From Enterococcus caccae ATCC BAA-1240 (lineage in GTDB: Bacteria; Bacillota; Bacilli; Lactobacillales; Enterococcaceae): DNA of 64,000 nucleotides. Shown one piece after another: positions 48,503 through 60,981 of the stretch (its first letter is position 1; each line of letters begins with the position of its first letter). The notes beneath the pieces were generated by a model. That model was not told the DNA's origin. It was given only the letters and a program-made list of their open reading frames with translations, and ran no database searches. The stretch spans positions 1-64,000 of the forward strand of contig NZ_KE136476.1 in assembly GCF_000407145.1 (NCBI RefSeq), written 5' to 3'. The position numbers were made by a program, and so were the translations under genes.

Positions 48503-48901
48503 GCAAACTGTATGAAAAAAGAAGACATTCCTTGTAGAAAAACGAGGATGTGACAGAATGATGTGCGCCCTAAAAATTGTACGTAAATTATCTACCGTTT
48601 ATCAGGATTCCACGTGAGTGGGATATGACTCGAAGAGTTATGTCCCACTCACGTTTGTTTCAGTTACCCAACTTCTGGAAAATAAGGAAGTAGTAGTGCC
48701 AGTGCTTCTATCTGTTTGGCTACAATAAAAAAGGTTTTGGATATCATGGTTATTAGTAGCAATTACTTACAATTTGTTTTATTCTAATGGTAGAAATAAA
48801 GGTAATCCCACTGACAAATGATGAAAGCAGGAAGGAGATGAAAAGATAAGCTTAGTGTCAGTTTTTAATTGTCCTATAAAGAATATAAAACTTAAGTCGA
48901 G
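48503..48901. other. Intergenic region between lipoprotein and chitinase
   Basis: No gene is visible. It holds the family-P hairpin copy 2, which probably ends the upstream operon, and then about 240 nt of AT-rich leader before the chitinase. I could not place a convincing promoter. Confidence 0.55.
48612..48654. repeat. 43-bp intergenic hairpin, family P, copy 2
   Basis: ACGTGAGTGGGA pairs with TCCCACTCACGT around TATGACTCGAAGAGTTATG. The inner 30 bp differ from the copy at 20887 in only a few bases that keep pairing, a sign of selection for the structure. Confidence 0.82.
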
Positions 48902-48910
48902 GTGGAAAAT

Positions 48911-51196
48911 TTGAAAAAAGTGTTTAGAAAAAATGTAAACGTTTTATCAGTTGCCGTACTTATTGTTTCTAGTTTAGTTTTATCTTTATCTATGTTTGTT
49001 CCCAATCATTCTGTTGAAGCGGTGGAATCTTCTACTTATCGTAACGTCATGTATTATGGGGACTGGTCTATATGGGGGGGAGAAGATAATTTTTATCCTA
49101 AAGATATTCCAGCGAATCAATTGACTCATTTAAACTATGCATTTTTAGATTTTGATAGTAGCGGCAATTTAAAATTTACGGATAAAGATGCAGCAGTGGG
49201 CGCACCTGTCGGGCAAGAAGGCGTTCAGTGGAATAGCGCTAGCGCAGGAGTTTTAAATGCAATTCAAGATATACGTGCAAAAAATCCTAACTTAAAAATT
49301 GGTATTTCAATCGGCGGCTGGTCAAAATCAGGTGATTTCTCAGATGTCGCAGCTAATCCGACGACTAGAGCTAATTTTGTCAGCAATATCGCTAAATTCA
49401 TTAAGTATACTAATATGGATTTCGTTGATTTGGACTGGGAATACCCTGCTTCTGTTCGTGAACCAGATAAAGTGGACAACACAAACGATGAAGGAACACC
49501 GCATGCCAAACCTGCGGATAAACAAAATTTTATCACACTATTACAAGATATTCGGACCGCCATCGATAAACAAGGAAAAGAGTTAGGCAAAAACTACGAG
49601 CTATCCGTTGCATTGCCTGCTTCACAAAACACCTTGAAAAATGGTGTGGATGTTGCAGAATTATTTAAAGTGATCGATTTTGCTAACGTGATGACGTATG
49701 ACATGAATGGGGCCTGGACACCAAATAGTGCGCATCATAGTGCATTATATGGCAATCCTGTAGATCCTAATTATGCTAGTGGATTTTCAGTAGATCAAAC
49801 AGTCAACTATTTAAAAACAAATGGTGCGCCGTCTAATAAAATTGTGATTGGTGCAGCCTTTTATACTCGTGGTTGGAATAAAGTAGCTGCTGGAACAGAT
49901 ACTGCTCATCCAGGATTATTCCAAGCGGCAGAAAAAAATAATAAGGATGCTGATTTATCACCAACTTATGGTGCGAATAATAAAAATCCCTTAAAATCAG
50001 GCGATGGAGGTCGTGCAGGCGGTGTTTGGCCGTATCGTAATATTGCAGATCTTAAAGTAAAATCACCAGGCTTAAAAGAATATTGGGATGATGTAGCAAA
50101 AGCGCCTTACATGTATAATCAAACAACAGGTGAGTTTTATACCTATGATAATCCGCGCTCGATTAGTTACAAAGCAGAATATGTGAAAAATAATCAATTA
50201 GGCGGCGTGATTTCATGGATGCAGTCACAAGATAAAGCGACCGATACGACGAAGCGTGACGAATTAACGAAAGCAATCAAAACAGGTTTATTTGGCTCAG
50301 CTAACTTGCCAGCCAATAAAACGATTTATGCTGATTTAAATGTCAAAGCGACAATCGTACCCTACAATGAAAATGGCGCTGGCTATGAAATCACAGTTAA
50401 AAACAATGAAACTTCAGGTGAAACAGGTGATGTGCTAAAAGCCGTTGAAGCGGCCTTTGAAACAGTAAAATTACCTAAATTGTACATTCCAGTCAATGCA
50501 GCCGAAACGCTGACTGCTGGCGACTATAAAGCTGGAACTGTTACCGTTGAAGGGAGCAATGTTGTGGTTGATCTATCATCTGTTTATGATGCACAACAAA
50601 TTCCGCAAGGCACAAGTTATACATTTAGATTGAAATCGAATGCTGCAACCGTTGATGTAAATCGAATCAGCAGTATAGTATTGACGCAACGAATCGCAAA
50701 AAATGGTGCGGAACTTGGTAAACAAACAATCTATGGTGGCGGCGCTGTCAATCCAGATCCAACAGATACAACACCACCAACGATACCAGGAAATCTAGTG
50801 GCAGGAACGATTACGGATACTAGTGCCGTATTAAGTTGGTCAGCATCAACAGATAACGTGAAGCTAGCAGGTTACAAAGTATACCGGGATGGCATTTTAG
50901 TAGGAACTGTTACGAATACAACCTATACAGATACCAGTTTAAAAGCCAACACGACATACAATTATACTGTAAAAGCGTATGATGCTGCGGGCAATCTTTC
51001 AGCAGATAGTAATGTGGTTTCAGTAAAAACAAAAGAAAGTACAACACCGCCTGTAACTAATGAATGGGATGCATCTAAAGCGTATAATGGCGGGGATATT
51101 GTGACATATCAAGGTAAGACCTACAAAGCAAAATGGTGGACTCAAGGTAACGTACCTGGAACAGAACAATGGGGTCCTTGGGAATTAGTGGGATAA
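48911..51196 (+). CDS. Secreted GH18 chitinase with fibronectin III and chitin-binding domains
   Basis: The 761-residue protein starts at TTG 48911, 5 nt after GAGGTGG. It has a signal peptide (about 1-38), a GH18 domain (about 45-465) with catalytic motif DFVDLDWEYP (Glu about 177) and the SIGGWSKSGDF strand, then a linker domain (about 470-610), a fibronectin type III domain (about 625-710) and a C-terminal CBM5/12-type domain (WDASKAYNGGDIVTYQGKTYKA). It should degrade chitin or GlcNAc-containing glycans outside the cell. The lytic polysaccharide monooxygenase that accompanies the E. faecalis chitinase is not present here. Confidence 0.93.
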   Translation: MKKVFRKNVNVLSVAVLIVSSLVLSLSMFVPNHSVEAVESSTYRNVMYYGDWSIWGGEDNFYPKDIPANQLTHLNYAFLDFDSSGNLKFTDKDAAVGAPVGQEGVQWNSASAGVLNAIQDIRAKNPNLKIGISIGGWSKSGDFSDVAANPTTRANFVSNIAKFIKYTNMDFVDLDWEYPASVREPDKVDNTNDEGTPHAKPADKQNFITLLQDIRTAIDKQGKELGKNYELSVALPASQNTLKNGVDVAELFKVIDFANVMTYDMNGAWTPNSAHHSALYGNPVDPNYASGFSVDQTVNYLKTNGAPSNKIVIGAAFYTRGWNKVAAGTDTAHPGLFQAAEKNNKDADLSPTYGANNKNPLKSGDGGRAGGVWPYRNIADLKVKSPGLKEYWDDVAKAPYMYNQTTGEFYTYDNPRSISYKAEYVKNNQLGGVISWMQSQDKATDTTKRDELTKAIKTGLFGSANLPANKTIYADLNVKATIVPYNENGAGYEITVKNNETSGETGDVLKAVEAAFETVKLPKLYIPVNAAETLTAGDYKAGTVTVEGSNVVVDLSSVYDAQQIPQGTSYTFRLKSNAATVDVNRISSIVLTQRIAKNGAELGKQTIYGGGAVNPDPTDTTPPTIPGNLVAGTITDTSAVLSWSASTDNVKLAGYKVYRDGILVGTVTNTTYTDTSLKANTTYNYTVKAYDAAGNLSADSNVVSVKTKESTTPPVTNEWDASKAYNGGDIVTYQGKTYKAKWWTQGNVPGTEQWGPWELVG

Positions 51197-51276
51197 AAAG
51201 AGAAAGAGGTCAAGACAAAAGAGTCCAACTTATTTTCGAAGGGATTGTTTCTGATTCCATCATTTATTCGCATTTA

Positions 51277-51325
51277 GGGTGTGAAACAAAAGTGATTTTT
51301 ACTTTTGTCTCACACCCTTTCTTTT
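51277..51325. terminator. Family-H hairpin, copy 2 (convergent terminator)
   Basis: GGGTGTGAAACAAAAGT and ACTTTTGTCTCACACCC form a long stem (one mismatch) followed by TTTCTTTT. It lies between the converging chitinase and unknown gene. Confidence 0.87.
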
Positions 51326-51926
51326 ATTCTGGTGGTGTATCTAAATAATCATGAATAAAATGTGCATATTTTTCAACAATCGCTTGTCCTTTTGGCTTTA
51401 AAACATAGATTCCAGGATTGACCATATCTGCGATATAATCATTTGTAAACTCTTTATTTAGCAGTTGAGTTGCCTGCTCTTTAGTATCACATTTCTTCAA
51501 GCCATTTTCTTCAAACACTTTGTTCAATTGAAATAAAGACCAGTAATCAATAACTGAAGCATCATTTAAAATATCTAGATAATCAGCAAACAATAACTCA
51601 TTTGTAGCTTCTACAGGATCAATTCCTAACTCCATTTCAAAGAATTCTGGAAAAACGGGAATGGCGGAATCTTTTTCAGCAAGCCAATCCAGTAAGATTA
51701 CTTCGCCTGGCAACAAACCGTCCTCATTGCGGACCATCCTTTCCTTTGGCACAATTTTAGTTGTACCCAGAGCAATAGATTTTAGCCAGTCATCGATATT
51801 TCGGTCTGCAGACATCACTGGAAATTCTGAATAAGTTTCATAAATAGCCACGATTTTTGCAAGTTCTTTATTTAAGTCAATAATCTCCTTTGGTTCTTTT
51901 TGTTTAAAAAAATCAAATAATCCCAT
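51324..51926 (-). CDS. Hypothetical protein
   Basis: The 200-residue, acidic, cytoplasmic protein begins MGLFDFFKQKEPKEI. It has no membrane segment and no motif I recognise. The pattern of short helices resembles small regulatory or immunity-like proteins, but I would not assign a function. An AAGAGGAGC ribosome site lies upstream. It is a single gene, ending at the shared terminator. Confidence 0.7.
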   Translation of the reverse strand: MGLFDFFKQKEPKEIIDLNKELAKIVAIYETYSEFPVMSADRNIDDWLKSIALGTTKIVPKERMVRNEDGLLPGEVILLDWLAEKDSAIPVFPEFFEMELGIDPVEATNELLFADYLDILNDASVIDYWSLFQLNKVFEENGLKKCDTKEQATQLLNKEFTNDYIADMVNPGIYVLKPKGQAIVEKYAHFIHDYLDTPPE

Positions 51927-51970
51927 ATCTTGCTCCTCTTGTTTATATTTATCAATGTATCAAAGCTGTT

Positions 51971-52762
51971 TTACTGATATAGACTGGTGTATCGCCTAAC
52001 AAAGTAATCCAGGAAAAACGTCAAAGGATAATTCCCGATGCGGACATAGTTTGTTGTCGTAACATTCATGGATAGGTCGAATTGGTTCGTCAGTGTATTT
52101 TGTGTATGCTGTGTTAAAAGAATCGATTTGGCTGGACTATCACTGATTTTTCTCATCAGTTCACTACTTCGATTGAGTAATGAGCCATAAGATGAAATGA
52201 CGATCACGACCGACTTTTCACTCAGTTCTTCTACAAAGGCTTGTTGCGTTTCTACTGTTTCTCCAACAAAAACCAGCTTTTGGTTTAGGAGAAAAGAAAG
52301 TTGCAAATCTTTTGCCAGCTCAAGTGTGGAACTGTAACCAATCAGAATCACTTCATCTGCTTGGTGGATATCAGCTAATAAATGATCGACCTGCTCAATA
52401 TCGATTGTTGTTAAGACATCGTTTACTGCTGTGATGATTTCTGCTCCATAAGAAGTAAGGTAGCTTTTTGGATCATCTTTAAGATCAATTAGCTCTTGTT
52501 CTTTCATCCGCAAACCACTATGCTTTTTCATCGTTCCTAAAACAATCAGAGATTCTCTTAAAGAAGCAAAGTTAGATAAGCCAAAATGATGGCAAAAACG
52601 TGTAAGAGTTGCAGGTGAAACAAAACAGCGTTCTGCAATTTCAGTGATGGTCAGTGTTTGTATTTCATTTAAATGGTTAAAGAGATAGATGATGATTCGT
52701 GAATACGTCGCATCTCGTTTAGTTGTGTTTAAATAATGGAGAAAATCAAATAAATCAAGCAT
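51971..52762 (-). CDS. MurR/RpiR family transcriptional regulator
   Basis: The 263-residue protein has an N-terminal RpiR helix-turn-helix (TITEIAERCFVSPATLTRFCHHFGLSNFASLRE) and a C-terminal sugar-phosphate-binding SIS domain (about 110-250; VILIGYSSTLELAKDLQ). ATG 52762 is used because AAAGGAG lies 8 nt upstream; the frame extends 30 codons further without a plausible ribosome site. It is divergent from a 6-phospho-beta-glucosidase, which it should regulate in response to a sugar phosphate. Confidence 0.88.
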   Translation of the reverse strand: MLDLFDFLHYLNTTKRDATYSRIIIYLFNHLNEIQTLTITEIAERCFVSPATLTRFCHHFGLSNFASLRESLIVLGTMKKHSGLRMKEQELIDLKDDPKSYLTSYGAEIITAVNDVLTTIDIEQVDHLLADIHQADEVILIGYSSTLELAKDLQLSFLLNQKLVFVGETVETQQAFVEELSEKSVVIVISSYGSLLNRSSELMRKISDSPAKSILLTQHTQNTLTNQFDLSMNVTTTNYVRIGNYPLTFFLDYFVRRYTSLYQ

Positions 52763-52784
52763 CAAAAAACTCCTTTGCAAAGGT

Positions 52785-52807
52785 TCATTTTCACAAATAT
52801 GAAAATG
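52785..52807. promoter_or_regulatory. Candidate RpiR operator
   Basis: The inverted repeat CATTTTC, 8 nt, GAAAATG lies in the divergent region between the RpiR gene and the glucosidase. A likely plus-strand promoter is TTAAGA (52865) with TATACA (52889). Confidence 0.45.
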
Positions 52808-52906
52808 GGGACAAATAATGAAAATAACCCTTAAAATATAAAAATAACGCAACTTGTTCTCATGTTAAGATAAGGTTGTTACATCAATTATACACTAAAT
52901 CAATGA

Positions 52907-54373
<1,467 letters not shown>

Positions 54374-54399
54374 ACGATTGTCCCTAAACGTAAATCTTA

Positions 54400-54436
54400 T
54401 GAAAGCGTTGCATCTTGAGTTAGAATGCATTATACT
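54400..54436 (+). promoter_or_regulatory. Promoter of beta-glucoside operon 2 with overlapping cre-like site
   Basis: TTGCAT (54408) and TATACT (54431-54436) are spaced by 17 nt. TGAAAGCGTTGCAT (54400-54413), a near match to the CcpA cre consensus, covers the -35 box, so carbon catabolite repression is likely. Confidence 0.75.
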
Positions 54437-54480
54437 AAAAACAAGAAAAAAAACATGAATGACGAAGCAGTCATTTTATA

Positions 54481-54512
54481 GAGTATGTTACTGATTAAAG
54501 CAGGCAGAACTC
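54481..54512 (+). promoter_or_regulatory. RAT antiterminator site 3
   Basis: ATGTTACTGATTAAAGCAGG followed by CAGAAC matches the RAT pattern but has one extra A in the loop compared with RAT 1 and 2 (TTAAAGCAGG versus TTAAGCAGG). Its 3' end overlaps the terminator stem. Confidence 0.85.
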
Positions 54513-54558
54513 AAATTACCTAGGAATGTCCTTTCCTGGGTAATTTGAGTTTTTTTTC
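54509..54558 (+). terminator. RAT-controlled terminator 3
   Basis: ACTCAAATTACCTAGGAA pairs with TTCCTGGGTAATTTGAGT (one G-U pair) and is followed by eight T. Confidence 0.92.
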
Positions 54559-54576
54559 TGGAAAGGAGTAAATCAA

Positions 54577-55425
54577 GTGAAAGTAAGTCAAATTTTAAAC
54601 AACAATGTAGCGATCGTAAGCAGAGGAGATAATGAGGTCATTGTTTATGCCAAAGGATTGGCTTTTAGAAAAAAAGTGGGACAAGTGATTCATGAAAATG
54701 AAATCGAAAAGACCTATGTTTTAGATTCAAATGATATGCTAGAACATTTTAGTTATTTGCTGTCTCATTCAGATGCTAATCACATTACTTTAATTAACCA
54801 AATCATTGCTTACGGAGAAGAAAAGTTAAGTGAACAATCAAATGATTATTTGAGTTTGACCTTACTGGATCACATTGAATTTGCATTGAAACGTGCAGCC
54901 AAAGGACAATTTATTCGCAGCCCATTGACTTGGGAAGTAAAGAAATTTTATCCACAACATTTTGACATTGGCATGTATGCATTGAACTTGATCAATGAAC
55001 AATTTCAACTGACATTTCCAGAAGATGAAGCTGTTTCGATTGCGTTACACTTTGTCAATCTGCAAGAGGATAAGAATAATCTAGACGAAACGATCCGTTC
55101 GATGGAAAGTTTAAGAGATATCTTATCGATCATTCAGTACCATTTTCAAATCAAGTTAGACGAAGGCTCTATGAATTATATGAGGCTGATGACCCATTTG
55201 CAATATTTTATTCAACGAATCATGACTAAAAATAGTGATGAAGAAAGTGACACGATCTTGAACGAACAAATCAAGTTGATGTACAACGATTCGTTTGAAT
55301 GTGTGCAGAAAATCAGGGTTTATATTCAGCAAAAGTATGCCTGTGATCTAACGGTCGATGAAGAAACCTATCTTATGCTCCATATCCATCGAGTGACGAA
55401 TCGGAGTCAAAAAGAGAGGACATAA
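54577..55425 (+). CDS. BglG/LicT family transcription antiterminator (operon 2)
   Basis: The 282-residue protein starts at GTG. It has a CAT RNA-binding domain (QILNNNVAIVSRGDNEV) and two PRDs with all four His (LLDHIEF, IALHFVNL, MTHLQYF, MLHIHRV). It is similar in layout to the antiterminator at 10688 but clearly diverged. It reads the single RAT upstream of itself and so controls the whole operon; no second RAT precedes the PTS gene, which starts 4 nt after its stop. Confidence 0.91.
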   Translation: MKVSQILNNNVAIVSRGDNEVIVYAKGLAFRKKVGQVIHENEIEKTYVLDSNDMLEHFSYLLSHSDANHITLINQIIAYGEEKLSEQSNDYLSLTLLDHIEFALKRAAKGQFIRSPLTWEVKKFYPQHFDIGMYALNLINEQFQLTFPEDEAVSIALHFVNLQEDKNNLDETIRSMESLRDILSIIQYHFQIKLDEGSMNYMRLMTHLQYFIQRIMTKNSDEESDTILNEQIKLMYNDSFECVQKIRVYIQQKYACDLTVDEETYLMLHIHRVTNRSQKERT

Positions 55426-55429
55426 GACA

Positions 55430-57289
55430 ATGAAATATCAATCATTCAATGAAGAAATCATCCGCCTGATAGGTGGAAAAGACAATATTCAAGCAGTCGT
55501 TCACTGTATGACTCGCTTGCGTTTTACCCTAAAAGATCGTTCAAAAGCGAAGACAGAAGAACTAAAAGCGCTCGATGGTGTGATCGATGTTGTTTCCAAT
55601 AATGTAGCGTATCAAGTTATTATTGGTACTCATGTTAGTGAAGTGCATGCCGAATTGATTAGTATGCTGGGAATTGCACCAAATTCAAATGAGGAGACCG
55701 AAGTAAACGAGAAAAAAAATCCGCTGAAAGCAGCAATGGATCTACTTTCTGAAACAATGACACCAGTAATCGAACCAATTATTGCCTCTGGATTGTTAGC
55801 TGGATTTTTATCCTTATTTTCAATTACAGGACTAATTTCAGCAGACAGCCCAACTTATCAATTATTAGATTCGATTCGTTCAGCCGTATTCTTCTTTTTA
55901 CCTATTTTGATTGCAATGTCTTGTGCAAAACGCTTAAAAGCAAGTCCCTATTTAGCTGTGGCATTAGCTGCAACACTTGTTTCAAGCTCAATCAATGACG
56001 TAGCAGGCCTAAGCATTTTTGGTATTCAATTGCCGCAGATGGTTTATGCAAACTCCTTTATTCCTATTATTTTAGCCGTTTGGTTTATGGGACAATTAAC
56101 GGTATTATTAAAGAAATATGTTCCTAAGTTTTTGCAGTATTTTTTAAATCCGCTACTAATCATGGTGATTTGTCTGCCAGTGACGTTATTGATTTTTGGG
56201 CCGATCGGTATTTGGATCGGTGATGGTATTGGCTGGTTCTTTGAAGTTTTGCATAACACGTTTGGCAGTTGGATCGTTGTGATGTTATATGCGGCACTTC
56301 AACCATTCTTAATTATGCTGGGTGCAGGGAACTTTATGATGCCATTAGCGTTGAATTTTGTGAATAAAATGGGCTATGATCCAATCTTCTTAGCGGCAGC
56401 GACGATATCTGATTTAGCAGTATCTGGTGCGATGTTGGGCTATTTCTTAAGAGCAAAGGATTCTAAACAAAAACAATTATTTGGAACAGTTAGTTTCAGT
56501 GCTTTGATGGGGGTCACGGAACCAGCTATTTATGGTGTGTTTATTAAATATAGAAGACCGTTCGTAGCAGTCATGATCGGAGGCGGAATCGGAGGATTGT
56601 TTGCAGGATTAATGAATGTCAAAACATATTCTATCGTTTGGGGATTGATGGGGTTACCATCTTATGCAGATAATCAAGATTTCTCTAACTTGGTTTTTAT
56701 GATCATCAGTGTTGTAGTTGGTTTTGTTACAGCGGCAATTGCAGCATACATTTTAGGAATTCCCCAAGAAGAAAAAGAAGGACAGAAAAAAGAATCGCTT
56801 AATGAAAACGATCAAGCTAAGCTAGCTACCTTAAAGAAGGTCCCACTTGCTTCAGTTGTAGAGGGAAAGATAGTTCCTTTGAGTGAAATCAAGGATCAAG
56901 CCTTTTCAACAGGCGCATTAGGGAAAGGGTTAGGTATTATTCCAAGTGATAATCGAATCGTTGCACCAGTCTCAGGAGAAGTGTCAGCTGTCTTTCCAAC
57001 GAAACATGCAATCGGTATCAAAACGGAGCAAGGAGTAGAGGTATTGATCCACATCGGCATTGATACCGTTGAACTTGATGGAAAATATTTTGATACGATC
57101 GTTTCACAAGGGGATAGTGTAAAACAAGGCCAATTACTATCAACTGTTGATTTTGCAGAAATTCAAACAAAAGGGTATGATCCAACAGTGATTGTGGTTA
57201 TTACAAATACTATGGACTATCTAGATGTGGTTCCAGTAGCACGAGAAAATGTGGTTGCTGATGATGAATGCTTAACTGTTATTTTATAA
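55430..57289 (+). CDS. PTS beta-glucoside transporter EIIBCA (operon 2)
   Basis: The 619-residue permease has IIB (phosphocysteine in VVHCMTRLRFTL, near residue 26), IIC (about 100-445) and IIA (about 465-619, VLIHIGIDTVELDG and KHAIG). The IIC sequence differs strongly from the operon 1 copy, so sugar preference probably differs. It is followed by a GH1 gene after 50 nt. Confidence 0.92.
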   Translation: MKYQSFNEEIIRLIGGKDNIQAVVHCMTRLRFTLKDRSKAKTEELKALDGVIDVVSNNVAYQVIIGTHVSEVHAELISMLGIAPNSNEETEVNEKKNPLKAAMDLLSETMTPVIEPIIASGLLAGFLSLFSITGLISADSPTYQLLDSIRSAVFFFLPILIAMSCAKRLKASPYLAVALAATLVSSSINDVAGLSIFGIQLPQMVYANSFIPIILAVWFMGQLTVLLKKYVPKFLQYFLNPLLIMVICLPVTLLIFGPIGIWIGDGIGWFFEVLHNTFGSWIVVMLYAALQPFLIMLGAGNFMMPLALNFVNKMGYDPIFLAAATISDLAVSGAMLGYFLRAKDSKQKQLFGTVSFSALMGVTEPAIYGVFIKYRRPFVAVMIGGGIGGLFAGLMNVKTYSIVWGLMGLPSYADNQDFSNLVFMIISVVVGFVTAAIAAYILGIPQEEKEGQKKESLNENDQAKLATLKKVPLASVVEGKIVPLSEIKDQAFSTGALGKGLGIIPSDNRIVAPVSGEVSAVFPTKHAIGIKTEQGVEVLIHIGIDTVELDGKYFDTIVSQGDSVKQGQLLSTVDFAEIQTKGYDPTVIVVITNTMDYLDVVPVARENVVADDECLTVIL

Positions 57290-57328
57290 TGTCTAGCTTA
57301 GCACGCTAATGCTACGCTTTTAATTTAA

Positions 57329-58768
<1,440 letters not shown>

Positions 58769-58817
58769 TCTGAAAAGTAGGCTGAATACTTCTGCTCCCG
58801 CCGTTTATTCGGGTTTA

Positions 58818-58866
58818 GGGTGTGAAACAAAAGTGAACTTCACTTTTGTTTCACACCCTTTTTTTC
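58818..58866 (+). terminator. Family-H hairpin, copy 3 (terminator of operon 2)
   Basis: GGGTGTGAAACAAAAGTG and CACTTTTGTTTCACACCC form a perfect stem followed by eight T. It is the best-preserved of three copies. Confidence 0.93.
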
Positions 58867-59220
58867 ATCGATCATTTGCTGTTGTGAAGTCAATGCACAG
58901 TCTAGGTTCAGAAGTATTGTTTTTGCCGGATTTCAACAAAAATTATTGCGCGATTTTATGTATCAATTGTTTTCCAAACGGAAATTTTTGATTGAAGTCT
59001 TCTTGTTTATGACAGACACCGAAATACTTTTGTGTACTAAAAACTGTCTTAAATTCAAAATTCTGTTATATAAAATATCATTTTTTCCTATAATATAAAG
59101 CTTTTTTGAGCAAATATATGTAATATTATAATCAGGGATGATAGACTAAATCTGTTATTGGAATTATCAGAATTTTTCAGACGGTTTATTGAAAGCACTT
59201 TTATAGAAATGAGGAATAAA
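58867..59220. other. Intergenic leader before the lipoate ligase operon
   Basis: No gene, T-box, SAM riboswitch or other methionine-responsive element is apparent. A promoter TTTTGA (59104-59109), 17 nt, TATAAT (59127-59132) probably drives the operon. An open frame at 58650-58991 crosses the terminator and is not a gene. Confidence 0.6.
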
Positions 59221-60234
59221 ATGTATTATGTTATGATGCCCTCTCATGATATTCGTCGAAATTTAGCGACGGAACAGTATTTGTTGAATGAGCGAACATT
59301 TGATGAACCACTTGTCCTATTTTATATCCAAAAACCTTGTGTGATTATTGGACGCAATCAGAATGTACGCGCTGAAGTTGATTTGAAGTATGCCAAGGAA
59401 CATCAGGTTGTGATTACGAGAAGATTATCTGGTGGTGGTGCAGTCTATGATGATTTAGGCAATTTAAGCTTTAGTTTTGTTGTGAATGCGGAACATGATT
59501 CTTTCGGTAATTTCAAACGCTTTACACAGCCAATTATTGATGCTTTACATGAAATGGGCGCAACGGAAGCTGAAGTTAGTGGTCGCAATGATTTAATGAT
59601 TGATGGGAAAAAATTCTCAGGGAATGCCATGTATATTAAAAATAAAAAAATGTATTCTCATGGTACCTTGATGCTGGATGTCGATTTAGATGAAGTCAGT
59701 CGAGTCCTAACTGTTTCTGAAAAGAAATTAGCTTCAAAAGGCACCAAATCTGTTAGAAGTCGAGTGACTAATCTTAAGCCTTATCTAGCGAAAGAATATC
59801 AGGAGATTACGACAGAAGCTTTTAGAGATCGTTTATTGCTGCATCTCTTTAATGCTGAGACGATGGATGCTATCAAAATGCAAGAATATCATTTGACACA
59901 TACTGATGAGCAGGCAATCGATCAATTGGTCACAGATATTTATGCAAATGATGCATGGGTATTTGGAGAAGAACCGAAGTATACGATCAAAAGAGAAGAG
60001 AAGTTCAAAGGTGGCTTAATAGAAGCAAATATTTCAGTCGAAAAAGAATTGATTACAGCAATCACGATTTATGGGGATTATTTTAGTCAGAAAGATACGC
60101 AGGAAATAGCTAATTTATTGGTTGGTTGTCAATATGAACAAGAAGCAATCAAGCAAGTATTGGAGCCAATCAAGATCGACGATTATTTTGCCAATGTTTC
60201 TAAAGACGAATTTGTTCAGTTGCTAGTTGACTAA
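59221..60234 (+). CDS. lplA: Lipoate-protein ligase A
   Basis: The protein of 337 residues has the ligase signature [16 protein letters not shown] (near residue 65), preceded by IIGRNQN, with the catalytic-Lys region [11 protein letters not shown] near residue 130 and a C-terminal accessory domain as in LplA. It activates lipoate with ATP and attaches it to E2/GcvH domains. ATG 59221 has GAGGA 6 nt upstream; the longer frame from 59158 lacks a ribosome site. It is the first gene of an operon with an NlpA/Met-type ABC importer. Confidence 0.9.
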   Translation: MYYVMMPSHDIRRNLATEQYLLNERTFDEPLVLFYIQKPCVIIGRNQNVRAEVDLKYAKEHQVVITRRLSGGGAVYDDLGNLSFSFVVNAEHDSFGNFKRFTQPIIDALHEMGATEAEVSGRNDLMIDGKKFSGNAMYIKNKKMYSHGTLMLDVDLDEVSRVLTVSEKKLASKGTKSVRSRVTNLKPYLAKEYQEITTEAFRDRLLLHLFNAETMDAIKMQEYHLTHTDEQAIDQLVTDIYANDAWVFGEEPKYTIKREEKFKGGLIEANISVEKELITAITIYGDYFSQKDTQEIANLLVGCQYEQEAIKQVLEPIKIDDYFANVSKDEFVQLLVD

Positions 60235-60249
60235 GTTGGAGGATATAAA

Positions 60250-60981
60250 ATGATTACATTTGAACAGGTTTCAAAATTTTATAGTCATAATGGAGTAGCC
60301 GTTACAGCGTTAGATCATATTGATTTAAAAATCCAAGATCATGAGATATTTGGTGTGATCGGTGAGAGTGGTTCGGGTAAGTCAACATTGTTACGTATGA
60401 TCAATACGTTGGAGTTGCCAAGCCAAGGGAAAATCAAAATTGCTGGAACAGATTTAATGCAGTTAAACGACACCCAAAAACGAAAAAGTCGAAAAAAAAT
60501 TGGGATGATTTTTCAACAGTTTAATTTACTCTACAATCAAACCGTGAATGAAAATATCGCCTTGCCTTTACGATTGAATAAAGCGTATGATCAACAAAAA
60601 GTCCGAGAAGTTCTGGAATTTGTTCGTTTATCAGATAAAGGAAATCATTATCCTAGGCAATTGAGTGGTGGTGAAAAACAACGTGTAGGGATTGCACGGG
60701 CATTGATTACCAAACCAGAAATGTTACTCTGTGATGAACCGACTTCGGCATTGGATGGACAAAATGCGTATGATATTTTGGAATTATTGCGGCGGATCAA
60801 TCAAACATTTGGGACCACGATGGTCATTGTCAGCCATGAATTGAACTTGATCAAACAATTGTGCAATCGGACGGCCATTTTAGAAAAAGGCAAAGTGGTA
60901 GAAACGCTTGAAATTCAAAAGGGACAGCAACAGCCACAATTTAGTTCTTATTATGAAAGAGTTCGGGAGAGTTTAGGATGA
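60250..60981 (+). CDS. ABC importer ATP-binding protein, MetN-like without the NIL domain
   Basis: The 243-residue ATPase has Walker A GESGSGKST, signature LSGGEKQRVGIARAL and Walker [13 protein letters not shown]. It is closest to MetN but about 100 residues shorter, because the C-terminal methionine-sensing NIL/ACT-like domain is missing. It starts 15 nt after lplA and overlaps the permease gene by 4 nt. Without NIL, trans-inhibition by methionine is not expected. Confidence 0.86.
   Translation: MITFEQVSKFYSHNGVAVTALDHIDLKIQDHEIFGVIGESGSGKSTLLRMINTLELPSQGKIKIAGTDLMQLNDTQKRKSRKKIGMIFQQFNLLYNQTVNENIALPLRLNKAYDQQKVREVLEFVRLSDKGNHYPRQLSGGEKQRVGIARALITKPEMLLCDEPTSALDGQNAYDILELLRRINQTFGTTMVIVSHELNLIKQLCNRTAILEKGKVVETLEIQKGQQQPQFSSYYERVRESLG

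Noticed and set aside
58867-59220. SAM riboswitch or Met T-box before the MetNIQ-like operon
   Set aside because: No conserved blocks of either element are visible.
60978-60981. Frameshift between MetN-like and MetI-like genes
   Set aside because: The 4-nt ATGA overlap is ordinary translational coupling; both proteins are intact, and the short ATPase simply lacks the NIL domain.
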